From Lentisphaeria bacterium (lineage in GTDB: Bacteria > Verrucomicrobiota > Lentisphaeria > Victivallales > UBA1829), in NCBI GenBank assembly GCA_017623265.1, contig JAGAPM010000241.1, positions 1 through 14,856 on the forward strand: a stretch of DNA of 14,856 nucleotides, in the 5' to 3' direction. Positions within the stretch are counted from its first letter, which is position 1. Every line of letters starts with the position of its first letter. This document shows positions 1-8,800 of this stretch, one piece after another. The position numbers and the translations under genes are program-made. A model generated the notes under the pieces. That model was not told the origin of the DNA. It saw nothing but the letters and a program-made list of their open reading frames with translations, and searched no databases.

Positions 1-602
1 AACGTGGCGGCGCTGTGAACGCAGGAGGGGGTGATCCCTTCGCTGAGCAGTTCAGCGGCGAATTCCGGGGCGCCATCCATTTCAATGGCGAAGGAAACTT
101 TGCTGACCGGAAAGACGGAATTCAGGCGCTTGACTTCTTCAATATCCGGTTTGCGGACGAAATCCGGGTTCTGGGCGCCGAGGCACTTCGGGTTGATGAA
201 GGGACCTTCCAGATGGACGCCGGGGACCTTACAGCCTTTCACGCCGGACTTGACATAATTGGCAGCAGTCTGCAGTGCAGTTGCCAGCGTATCTTCGGCG
301 AGCGTCAGGGTGGTGGGCAGGAGGGTGGTCACCCCTTCTTTCAGTTTATCGACTGCCATGGTTGTGATGGCGTTATCCGTTGCGTCGCAGAAATCTTCAC
401 CGCTTCTGCCGTGGCAGTGGACATCCACAAAACCGGGCATGACCATATCGCCTTCCATATCCATGACGGCATCTGCTGCGGGGAGAGCATCGCCGGGAGC
501 AAAGATACGTTTGACTTTTTCGCCTTCGATCAGGATCGCTGCGTTGTCCAGATCCACATCCGGCGAGATGAGATGACAATTTTTGAGGAGAAGTGTTGCC
601 AT
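1..602 (-). CDS. nagA: N-acetylglucosamine-6-phosphate deacetylase, N-terminal part (runs off the left edge)
   Basis: The visible first 200 residues match NagA, the cytoplasmic amidohydrolase that deacetylates GlcNAc-6-phosphate to GlcN-6-phosphate in amino-sugar catabolism and cell-wall recycling. The start ATG (complement of 600-602) follows a GAGGT Shine-Dalgarno and gives MATLLLKNCHLISPD. The small N-terminal beta-sandwich leads into GFVDVHCHG (residues 57-65), whose His62-x-His64 pair is the first metal motif. HLEGPFINPKCLGAQNP (130-146) carries the metal ligand Glu132 and the substrate loop. His196 in VHSAAT corresponds to the first His of the usual GHS-AT motif, with Val replacing the common Gly. 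The His-x-His form resembles the Bacillus-type metal site rather than the Gln-x-Asn of E. coli NagA (family knowledge). The remaining half, with the second metal His and the catalytic Asp, lies outside the window. It is transcribed divergently from the LysM gene. Identification is firm. Confidence 0.93.
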   Translation of the reverse strand, partial: MATLLLKNCHLISPDVDLDNAAILIEGEKVKRIFAPGDALPAADAVMDMEGDMVMPGFVDVHCHGRSGEDFCDATDNAITTMAVDKLKEGVTTLLPTTLTLAEDTLATALQTAANYVKSGVKGCKVPGVHLEGPFINPKCLGAQNPDFVRKPDIEEVKRLNSVFPVSKVSFAIEMDGAPEFAAELLSEGITPSCVHSAAT

Positions 603-656
603 GATGATACCTCGTTTGCTTAATTGTTTTTGGTAAAAGAAACTGTTTTCTGTTAT

Positions 657-685
657 ACAATATCCCCCCTGATGTTATTTTTCAA
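657..685 (-). promoter_or_regulatory. Candidate sigma70-type promoter for nagA
   Basis: Read on the minus strand, TTGAAA (680-685) lies 17 bases upstream of TATTGT (657-662). This gives five of six and four of six matches to the consensus hexamers at ideal spacing. It sits about 55 bases upstream of the nagA start, leaving a short leader. This is a pattern match only; a shifted -10 such as TATAAC nearby is possible. Confidence 0.4.
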
Positions 686-694
686 ACAAAAAAA

Positions 695-729
695 GCAAGA
701 TAAAATGTAATTTCGGTTGTTTTACTTGC
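695..729. promoter_or_regulatory. Imperfect dyad between the divergent promoters (possible operator)
   Basis: GCAAGATAAAA (695-705) is mirrored by TTTTACTTGC (720-729), with one unpaired A and a 14-base centre. The right arm overlaps the candidate -35 box of the LysM gene, and the left arm lies just upstream of the candidate nagA -35 box. That placement would suit a regulator acting on both genes. The arms are AT-rich, so chance is a real alternative. It does not match the E. coli NagC or the DasR operator consensus as I know them. Confidence 0.3.
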
Positions 730-760
730 ATTTTTTCAAGGCGGCGCTATATTATATAAT
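726..760 (+). promoter_or_regulatory. Candidate promoter for the LysM gene
   Basis: TTGCAT (726-731) is followed after 16 bases by TATATT (748-753). A perfect TATAAT lies at 755-760 but is 23 bases from that -35 box. Either -10 would place the transcription start roughly 30-40 bases before the ATG at 800. An A-rich stretch at 684-705 could act as an UP-like element. Confidence 0.5.
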
Positions 761-799
761 AAATAGTGCAAACACCCAACCTTGGAAGGAAACAAAATT

Positions 800-1357
800 A
801 TGATAAAAAATATTTTCAAATCGGTTCTGCTGGCGACCGTCTGCTGTGCTGCCCCCCTGCTGTATGCTGCGGATAACAGCCGTTATCTTGAGGAAGAGAT
901 TGCCCGTCTGCGTCAGGTGGTAAACGCTCTTCAGGATGAAAATGCGAATTATCAGTCTGCAGTTGCAGAACTGCGCCGCAAGCAGAACGATCTGCAGCAG
1001 GACAATCAGAAGCTGCACGAAGAACTGCGCCAGATCCGGGAACTCGTCAAGAATGATGCCGTTGCCCGTGATACCCAGTTGCGGAAACTTTCCGGTCAGT
1101 TGGAAAAACTTGCATCCATGCCTGTACCGGCGGCTCCGGCAGTCACCCCCACCCCTGCTCCCCAGCAATCATTGGTGCCGGTCACGGAAACCACCCCGGA
1201 GGAATATGAAGTTTATATCGTTGAAAAGGGTGCTACTTTGAGTGTGATCGCCCGGGTCTACGGGGTGAGTGTTTCAGAAATCAAACGTGCAAACAAGCTG
1301 AAAAGCGATCTGCTCAAGATCAATCAGAAACTTCTGATCCCGGTCAAGAAGAAATAA
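800..1357 (+). CDS. Exported coiled-coil protein with C-terminal LysM domain
   Basis: This 185-residue protein is probably exported and bound to peptidoglycan. The ATG at 800 is preferred over the in-frame TTG at 782 because AAGGA (786-790) sits nine bases upstream and the product then begins with a signal peptide. Residues 1-24 form that peptide: a basic start, a hydrophobic core and an Ala-rich cleavage zone near LYAAD. Residues 28-105 are charged heptad-like helix (YLEEEIARLRQVVNALQDEN and onward), predicted coiled coil. Residues 107-128 form a Pro/Ala/Thr-rich linker. Residues 136-182 are a LysM module (YEVYIVEKGATLSVIARVYG, then INQKLLIPV), a fold that binds GlcNAc-containing glycans. 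No catalytic domain is present, so a structural or scaffolding wall role is inferred. Its position next to divergent nagA is consistent with wall or amino-sugar metabolism. It lies 67 bp upstream of the next gene with no terminator visible. Confidence 0.82.
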   Translation: MIKNIFKSVLLATVCCAAPLLYAADNSRYLEEEIARLRQVVNALQDENANYQSAVAELRRKQNDLQQDNQKLHEELRQIRELVKNDAVARDTQLRKLSGQLEKLASMPVPAAPAVTPTPAPQQSLVPVTETTPEEYEVYIVEKGATLSVIARVYGVSVSEIKRANKLKSDLLKINQKLLIPVKKK

Positions 1358-1424
1358 TTCCTTCCACGAAAAAATAAATATTGTACCATAAAACAAAGAA
1401 ACAAGATAAGGAAATCTGAAACGT

Positions 1425-4400
1425 ATGCTCCAGACCACCTTCAACCGCCGGATGCTGCCGATCTCAACTGCGCAGTTTTTCAGCTCATTCAATGAATACG
1501 CCGTCAAGACGATCGCTCTGCTGATCGCATGCGGCAGCATGACCAACTCCATCGCCAATGGAGTCTGGATCCTGCTGCTCTCCGTCCTGATGCAGGTACT
1601 TCCCATCCTGCTGATCACGCCCGCCGGCTTCCTCGGTGACCGTTTTCCCAAGCGCTATATCACGCTGCTTGCCCTGATTCTGGAATTCATTGTGCTGCTG
1701 TGCGGCTTCTCCGTTCTGAACGGCGACAACTGCAGCGTGACGGCGATTCTGATTCTTCTGGCAGTCTATTCGCTTTCCGGAGCCTTCTTTGCTCCTGCGC
1801 TGAACGGGCTTCTGCCGGAAACGTTCCACGCCAGTGAACTTTCCAGTGCCAACGGTCATTTTCATGCAGCCTCCCTGCTGGGGTCGGCTGCCGGTATTGC
1901 CACAGTGGCGGTGATGCACATCGGTTATCAGATCTCCTATCACCACATTCTTTTCCTGCCGCTGTTCATGACGCTCTGCGGTTTTGCGGCGTGCATGTGT
2001 ATCACACACACCACTTCGGTCATGCAGCAGAACCGTTCTCTGATCTATCCCATCGGCACGACGCTGAAGAACGGTTTCCACGAACTGTTCCGCAGCAAGG
2101 GTCAAATCATGACCATGGCAGCACAGGCGCTGTTCTTCGGATTCGGAACCGCATTTCTGATCATGCTCGGCTTCTTTGCCAAGTACACGCTGAACGCAGA
2201 TCTGAACGCTCAGGATGTAGCGATGCTGCGTTTTGCGCCGCTGATCGGTCTGATCATCGGCTGTCTGCTTGCCGGCAAGTTCAGTCAGAAGAAGATCGAA
2301 CTGGGACTGGTGCCCTTCGGCGCCGCCGGTGCGGCAGCATTCCTGATTGCCGGGGTATATGCCTCCGGCTCTGCCTCCTATCTTGAAGTCACGATTCCCG
2401 GTGTTGTGAACAACATGGTTTTCCAACTGTACTGGACACAGATCATCTGTTTCTTCTTTGCGGGCGTGAGTGCGGGTCTTTTCATCATTCCGATCCGCGC
2501 CTTTTTCCTGCAGAGACTGGCCCCCGCCCACCGGGCTGCAGCCATGGCGGTACTGAATCTTTTCAGCAGTATTGCGCTGGTCGTGGTAAACGGTCTGTTC
2601 TTCTGGCTTGCCATCGGTCTGGCAAAAGATTCTGCCCAGCTTCCGGCATGGATGGATGGTTTTGCCGCCAGTTCTCCGGCGGTTCAGCCACAAACGCTGG
2701 TACTGACGCTGGGTCTCTTTACGGCGATCGTCACCTTCATCACCATGTGGGGAATGCCGGACTTCGCGCTGCGCTTCCTGTTGATCACCCTCGGTAAGAT
2801 CTTTTACAAGATCGATGCGGAAGGAACGGAAAAGATTCCGGAACGCGGACCTGCTCTTCTGCTGGCGAACCATGCCTCCTTCATCGATCCGATCCTGATC
2901 AGTTCCTGTACCTCCCGCCGGGTGCGTTTCCTCATGCAGGAAGAATATTTCAAGAAACCGGGTCTGCGCTGGCTTGCCCGTCTGACCGGGTTCATCAAAG
3001 TGCCGTCCTCCGGCAAGTACAAGAGCATCGGGGAAATGTTTGAGCTGGTGCAGGATGCGCTGCGGAAAGGCGATATTGTGTGCGTATTCCCGGAAGGGAC
3101 TCCCTCTCATAACGGGATCGTTGGCAAGTTCTCCGCCGGTCATGAAAAAATGCTTCCTTCCAATCTGGATGTACCGGTGATCCCGGTCGCCGTCGGCGGA
3201 ACCTGGGGCAGTATTTTCTCCTACTTCCACGGTCCGATCCGGTTCCGTATGCCCAGATCCTTCCCGCTCTGCACCACGATCACCATCGGCGATCCCATTG
3301 CAAAGGGCACGACGCCCTTTGAAGTCCGTCAGGCGATTACGGAACTGAAGGCAGATACCGCCATCAAGAAGCTTTATCCCCACGAACATCCGGCACATTA
3401 TCTGCTTGGAAAATTCGCCAAAACCCACCCATTCCATGTGGTCATGCGGGATGCGGATGACGGCAAATCCTTCACTTACTTCAAGACCTTCCTGGCATCC
3501 GTGCTGTTCAGCCGTGAAATCCGGAAACGCACCAGCCCGGACAGCAAATATGTAGGGGTTCTGCTGCCCAACTGTACCGCCGGTGTACTCTCCATCATGG
3601 GGACATTGCTGGCGGACAGAGTGCCCTGCCCGCTGAACTTCACCACCTCACAGGAGATTCTGGAACGCTCCATCAAGAAGGCGAAAATCGATCTGGTTCT
3701 GACCAGCAAACTCTTCCTGAACAAGGTCCGTCTGCAGGCGACGCCGGAAATGGTCTTTCTGGAAGACATTGCGAAATCAGTGCCGACCTGGAAAAAGATC
3801 GTGACCCTGATCGGGATCCTGCTCCTGCCCTATCGGGAACTGTTGAACATGCTCGCTCCCTTGAGCTACGATAACTGTCGCGGCGATGCCGTGCTGCTCT
3901 TCTCCAGCGGATCCACCGGGATTCCGAAAGGCGTGCGTCTGACTCACCATAACATCTACTCCGATATCGATGCCATGGTGCAGGCGGTTGCCATTGACAA
4001 GAGCAAAGACAGCATCTTCGGGAATCTGCCCATGTTCCACTCCTTCGGTCTGACCTGCAGCGTGATCCTGCCGCTGGTCGTCCGGACGCAGGCGGTGGTA
4101 TTTATGAAGAACCCGCTGGATGCGGCACTGATCGGCGATTCCGTAATCAAATACAAAACCTCCATTCTGGTGGTAACACCTTCCTTCCTGCAGACTTATC
4201 TGCGGAAATTCAAGCCCGAAGCGTTCGATTATCTGCGGATCGTGATCTCCGGTGCCGAAAAACTGCGGGCGGATATCGCCGAAAAGTTCTATCAGACGGT
4301 TCAGGGGAAACGGGAACTGCTGGAAGGTTATGGCTGCACCGAACTTTCTCCGGTCACGACCGTCAACCTCTGCCCCAACATTCTGGACACCGGTACGAAA

Positions 4401-4997
4401 TACGGCAAGAAGGGTGCGATCGGTCTCGGTCTGGAAACCATGTGTATCCGCATTATGGATCCGCTGACTTACAAGCCGGTCCCGCCTGAGACGGAAGGTC
4501 TCCTCTTCGTGAAGGGTCCCAATGTCATGAAAGGCTATCTGGATGATCCCGAACAGACCGAAAAGGTGCTGATCAACGGCTTCTACAATACCGGCGATAT
4601 CGCCAAAATGGATGAAACCGGTTATGTGACCATCTGCGGGCGTCTCTCCCGCTTCAGTAAGATCGCCGGGGAAATGGTCCCCCACGAAATGGTGGAATGT
4701 ATCATCAACGAACAGCTTGGTCTGGAAAACCGTGTGGTGGCTGTTGGAAGTATTCCGGACGCCCAGAAGGGTGAAGCGCTGCTGGTCCTCTACACGCCGG
4801 AAATGCCCATGACGCCGGACGAAGTTGTGGCAGAACTCCGCGAAAGAAGTATTTCCAACCTCTGGATCCCCAAGGCAACAAACTTCTATCCCGTGGATAC
4901 CCTGCCGCTTCTCGGAAGCGGTAAGCTGGACCTGACCGTTCTGCGGGCGATCAGCGAAAAAGTGGCAGCGGAACGCAAGGCCGCCGGTCAGGCGTAA
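1425..4997 (+). CDS. LplT-Aas type fusion: lysophospholipid transporter / acyltransferase / acyl-ACP synthetase
   Basis: This 1190-residue, three-domain inner-membrane protein is expected to flip lysophospholipid inward and re-acylate it. Residues 1-450 are a major-facilitator transporter with about 12 hydrophobic segments and the loop GDRFPKR (71-77), a motif-A-like signature; this part corresponds to LplT. Residues 455-640 are a PlsC-type 1-acylglycerophosphate-family acyltransferase with NHASFIDP (482-489, catalytic His483 and Asp488) and FPEGTPSHNG (555-564). Residues 690-1190 are an AMP-forming acyl ligase: P-loop FSSGSTGIPKG (826-836), EGYGCTE (967-973), TGD (1056-1058) and the C-terminal lysine in GSGKLD (Lys1167). 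In E. coli these activities are split between LplT (about 400 aa) and Aas (about 719 aa); fusion versions are known in other bacteria. All catalytic signatures are intact. AAGGAAA (1408-1414) precedes the ATG. The next gene begins 24 bp downstream, indicating co-transcription. The exact lipid substrate is inferred. Confidence 0.88.
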   Translation: MLQTTFNRRMLPISTAQFFSSFNEYAVKTIALLIACGSMTNSIANGVWILLLSVLMQVLPILLITPAGFLGDRFPKRYITLLALILEFIVLLCGFSVLNGDNCSVTAILILLAVYSLSGAFFAPALNGLLPETFHASELSSANGHFHAASLLGSAAGIATVAVMHIGYQISYHHILFLPLFMTLCGFAACMCITHTTSVMQQNRSLIYPIGTTLKNGFHELFRSKGQIMTMAAQALFFGFGTAFLIMLGFFAKYTLNADLNAQDVAMLRFAPLIGLIIGCLLAGKFSQKKIELGLVPFGAAGAAAFLIAGVYASGSASYLEVTIPGVVNNMVFQLYWTQIICFFFAGVSAGLFIIPIRAFFLQRLAPAHRAAAMAVLNLFSSIALVVVNGLFFWLAIGLAKDSAQLPAWMDGFAASSPAVQPQTLVLTLGLFTAIVTFITMWGMPDFALRFLLITLGKIFYKIDAEGTEKIPERGPALLLANHASFIDPILISSCTSRRVRFLMQEEYFKKPGLRWLARLTGFIKVPSSGKYKSIGEMFELVQDALRKGDIVCVFPEGTPSHNGIVGKFSAGHEKMLPSNLDVPVIPVAVGGTWGSIFSYFHGPIRFRMPRSFPLCTTITIGDPIAKGTTPFEVRQAITELKADTAIKKLYPHEHPAHYLLGKFAKTHPFHVVMRDADDGKSFTYFKTFLASVLFSREIRKRTSPDSKYVGVLLPNCTAGVLSIMGTLLADRVPCPLNFTTSQEILERSIKKAKIDLVLTSKLFLNKVRLQATPEMVFLEDIAKSVPTWKKIVTLIGILLLPYRELLNMLAPLSYDNCRGDAVLLFSSGSTGIPKGVRLTHHNIYSDIDAMVQAVAIDKSKDSIFGNLPMFHSFGLTCSVILPLVVRTQAVVFMKNPLDAALIGDSVIKYKTSILVVTPSFLQTYLRKFKPEAFDYLRIVISGAEKLRADIAEKFYQTVQGKRELLEGYGCTELSPVTTVNLCPNILDTGTKYGKKGAIGLGLETMCIRIMDPLTYKPVPPETEGLLFVKGPNVMKGYLDDPEQTEKVLINGFYNTGDIAKMDETGYVTICGRLSRFSKIAGEMVPHEMVECIINEQLGLENRVVAVGSIPDAQKGEALLVLYTPEMPMTPDEVVAELRERSISNLWIPKATNFYPVDTLPLLGSGKLDLTVLRAISEKVAAERKAAGQA

Positions 4998-5021
4998 GAT
5001 CCGGAAAGACGGGAGACGATC

Positions 5022-5813
5022 ATGGATTTCGGATTCACCATTCTCGGCAGCGGCAGCAGAGGCAATGCGACGGTCATTCACACCGCCGCAGGCAATCTGC
5101 TGCTTGATGCCGGTTTTTCTGCAAAAGAACTTTGCAGCCGGATGGAGAAACGAGCGATCGATCCCGCCTCCATCCGGGCACTGCTTATCACTCACGAACA
5201 CGAGGATCATATCCGGGGCTGCCGGGTTTTTGCAGACAAATTTTCGATTCCGGTTTACGAAACTTCAGAAACTGCCCGGGCGATCACTCATAAAAAGATG
5301 AACGCCTCCAATGTGGTCCTGATCCAACCCGGAAACAAGTTCGAACTCTGCGGGCTGACGATTGAACCATTTTCCGTTTCCCACGATGTGGTGGATGCCG
5401 TGGCATACACCTTCTGCCGGAACGGGCTCAAGTTCGGATATGCAACGGATCTCGGCTGCACCAATCTGCTGGTCATGAATAAATTACGCAACTGCAAAGC
5501 GTTGGTCCTGGAATCGAATTACGAGCCGGAATATCTGCGCAAATCAGCAAGACCGCTGCAGACAAAGCGCCGGATCATGAGCCGTCACGGACATTTGAGC
5601 AATCAGGATGCCATGGCGGCGCTGGAAGAACTGTTGAATGAACAGACTGAACATCTGGTCTTTGCCCACTTGAGCAGTGAATGCAACTGCCCGGATCTGG
5701 TCCGGAAAATGGCAGAAGAATGCCTGTGCAATCTGAACAGGCACGACATCCGTATCGCCATTGCGGCACAGGATGAACCGCTGGAAACATATTGGCTGAA
5801 CAAAAGAAAATAA
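5022..5813 (+). CDS. Metallo-beta-lactamase-fold hydrolase, YycJ/WalJ family
   Basis: This 263-residue cytoplasmic protein starts with FTILGSGSRGNATVI, the usual opening of the YycJ/WalJ group (COG1235-like). The di-metal signature THEHEDH (57-63) supplies His58, His60, Asp62 and His63. Later ligand regions are His121 (SVSHDV), ATDLG (141-145, Asp143) and HLSSECN (216-222, His216). LVLESNYEPEYL (161-172) and SRHGHLSN (187-194) are further family hallmarks. Members are nuclease- or phosphodiesterase-like hydrolases. In Firmicutes walJ accompanies the WalRK wall-stress system, and reported roles concern coordination of replication with wall metabolism. No WalRK genes are seen here; instead it sits 31 bp upstream of a Ser/Thr kinase and 24 bp downstream of the phospholipid repair gene. 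GGGAG (5011-5015) is well placed for the ATG. Family is firm, substrate unknown. Confidence 0.87.
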   Translation: MDFGFTILGSGSRGNATVIHTAAGNLLLDAGFSAKELCSRMEKRAIDPASIRALLITHEHEDHIRGCRVFADKFSIPVYETSETARAITHKKMNASNVVLIQPGNKFELCGLTIEPFSVSHDVVDAVAYTFCRNGLKFGYATDLGCTNLLVMNKLRNCKALVLESNYEPEYLRKSARPLQTKRRIMSRHGHLSNQDAMAALEELLNEQTEHLVFAHLSSECNCPDLVRKMAEECLCNLNRHDIRIAIAAQDEPLETYWLNKRK

Positions 5814-5844
5814 TTTAACATACACAGGAACAGAAGGTAAAATC

Positions 5845-8800
5845 ATGGCTGACGAAACCCCACAGCAAAGCATTGGAAGTGAATTACCGCAGGAAATGGT
5901 CGAAACCACGGATCTGCCGGCTGATTCCCCGGTCTATCAGGAATTGCAGGAACAGCGCAGAGAAACTCTTACCGGAGAGGGTGAAGCGAAAATTCTGAAG
6001 ATCTCCTGTCATTCCTGCGGACAGAAGCTGGACCTGACAAACTTCCCCGCATTTTCCCGCGTGGCATGCCCGGAATGCGGTACGGAACTGATCGTACCGA
6101 AGTGGTTTGATAACTATCTGTTGGAAGAAGCCGGCGGTGAGGGCGGAATGGCAACTGTTTACCGGGCACTCGACCTGGCTCTGGACCGGGAAGTTGCCAT
6201 CAAGGTCCTGAATGCTGATCTCGGCTCAAAACAGGAAGTTTCGGAACTCTTTCTGCATGAAGCACGTACTGCAGCGACCATCAACCATCATGCGGTAGTC
6301 CCCATTTACACCTGCGGTATTTTTGAAGATCAGACCTATATCGTGATGCAGTTCATGAGCGGCGGTTCACTGGAAGATCTGCTGGAAAAAAATGCCGAGC
6401 CTCTGCCGATCGCTCATGTGGTTTCATGGATACGCGATACTGCCATGGGACTGCAGAACGCCTGTGAACATGGAATCATCCACCACGATATCAAACCGGC
6501 AAACATCATGCTGGACCAGGAAGGGAAGGCAAAGATCTGCGACTTCGGGATCTCCCAGGTTGTTTCCGGAAAAAAAGAGGATGCAGCGGCGAAACTGACC
6601 GGCTCTTGGGTCAGCCCTCACTATGTCAGCCCCGAAAAACTGGTCGATGGCAAAGAAGACTTCCGTGGCGATATTTACAGTCTCGGTGCAACTTTCTACC
6701 ATCTGATTACCGGCACAACGCCCTTTACGGAAAATGATCTGGATGAACTCTTCCGGATCAAGGTCAACAACGACCCCATGGCCCCCATGCACCACCGCAA
6801 AAGTATTCCGGAAACGATCAACAATCTGATCCTTGCCATGATGTCACGCGATCCGGAAAAACGCCCCACCTACGGTGCAATTATCGGAGCACTGGATAAA
6901 TATCTGGCAAATCCCGCCGCTGCCGGCAAAACCGGAGCAAAACGCCCCGGCGCACGCCGTCCGGCAAAACGCAATGCTGCCGGCGGAGCGAATGCGGTAG
7001 CAGCCCAGCTTGCCCACAAACAGAAAGCAGCCCAGTCTCCCGTAATCGTTACGATGAAAGTCGTCTCCCAAATTCTCACGGTGTTGGTCATCCTGATGGT
7101 CGGTATCTGGCTCCTGCATAAATTCGATCGCCTTAATGATTATATTGATATTTTCCCGCGCTTCATGCAGGCAAGTAAAAAATCTGTCAAAGCCGAAAAT
7201 ACGCTCAACACCAGCATTGTCAACGGCTTCCAGAGCGGCTATTCTGAAGATGCCCAGAAGGGGGCGGAAGACATCCTTGCCAATAAAGACAAGAAATCGA
7301 CTGAATCCCTTTATCAGGCAGTTCTGCAGGCTGCTTATGCAGCATTCCTGAACCAGGATCTGCGCAAAATCGATGACGGCATCAAGCGTCAATCCGGTAA
7401 GGAATATGTAGAAATTCTTCTCGCGGAACAGAAAAACAACATGAAACCCATCGACCTGATCCGGGCAGAAGATAATATCCAGCTGTTGGAATTCTTCACC
7501 GGGTTGCGCAATGACAGACAGTTGGACAGCCCCGATCAGCACTTCCCCCGCGGCGAAGACTTCCAACTCAAGCGTGCGGTGGCAAATCTGCTCATCGCCA
7601 TCACCGAAAAGAGAAGTGCAGATTACAGAGATCTGCTGGATGAACTGAAAGCCCAACTGGAAAAACATAAAGCAAGCTGGGTCTTCGATGCCTTCAATGA
7701 CCGTATCCCCTTCTGGGAACAGGCATTGCTCAAGCATACCGGAAGAATCAATGAAGTGGAACCGATCTTCCGGGACTTTATCGAAAAGGACATTGCATGG
7801 GAATTTGCTGCGGCAGAAAAGAAACAAAAGTTCAGTAAAGCGCCTGTTGAAAAGAAAGTGGAACAGGTCAACGAGGCAGGCAAGATCATCGGTGGTCCCA
7901 TCATCTCCATGGAACGATTGAAAGAAGCCTACCTTAAAACATACGCTCCCCTGAATCGTCCCCAGCCGAAAAATGCGCCCCAACCGTACGACCTCTTCTT
8001 CGGGCGCGGCAGAAGCACAGACTATCTGAAGAAAGTTCAGGCGGTCAGTCCGGCTGTCCGTGTGGAAGAAGCAAAGCGCATGATCTACATCCAGAAAAAT
8101 CTGGAAAAGTTCCTGCAGGCTATCACCGAAAAAGAACCCATTCAGCTGGATGAGATCCGTCTGACCTATGTGGCAAGAAGCTCCGACGAAACCAATGCCG
8201 GCGACAACAGCCGCACGCAGAGCGTCAGACGCCGGAAAAAATCCACCCGCCGGACACTGAAAACGTATCTGAACGCAAAGATGCAATTCACTCAGTACGA
8301 GATGAAGATCACCCATTCTTTCGAAAATAAAGACCGGCTGCAGGAAGAAGCAGAAACAACTTCAGCATGGAACAGCTATCCTGCCAGTCAAATGCTCAAA
8401 ATCCTGATCGCCGCCGCTGAAAAGCGTTCCGCTCAGCCCAAAAAGACCATGGAAGACGTGGGAAAACAGGGTATGAAGGATGACGAAATGGATCGCGCAA
8501 GAGGTTGGCTCCTGGTCGCTCACTGGGCTCACTGGTACGGTGATCTGGAAACTACACTCCGCGCCCTCAAGGAAATCCAGAAGGATACCATGGGCAACAA
8601 CACCGAATTGAACTATATCATTGAAGGTGCATTCCTGAAAGTCTTTGAAACCGGTTTGGATCCTGCCGATGAAAGCATCCTGAAGCAGCCCGCTCCCGAT
8701 GAAGAACCGGAATTGACCGAAAGCGAAGCGGAAGAACCGGAAGAACCGGAAAAGAAGGAAGAACCGGAAGAAAAAGAAGAAAGCAGCAATAACAGCGGCA

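Noticed and set aside
830..860. Lipobox in the LysM protein (Cys15-Cys16 in the signal segment)
   Set aside because: The residues before the Cys pair (ATV) do not fit the L-A/S-G/A-C pattern and there is more hydrophobic sequence after it, so ordinary signal-peptidase I processing is favoured.
1485..3437. A 650-codon open frame on the minus strand opposite the transporter-acyltransferase gene
   Set aside because: It is antisense to intact MFS and PlsC motifs. The composition, dominated by Gly, Arg, Gln and His, and the lack of any domain indicate a shadow frame.
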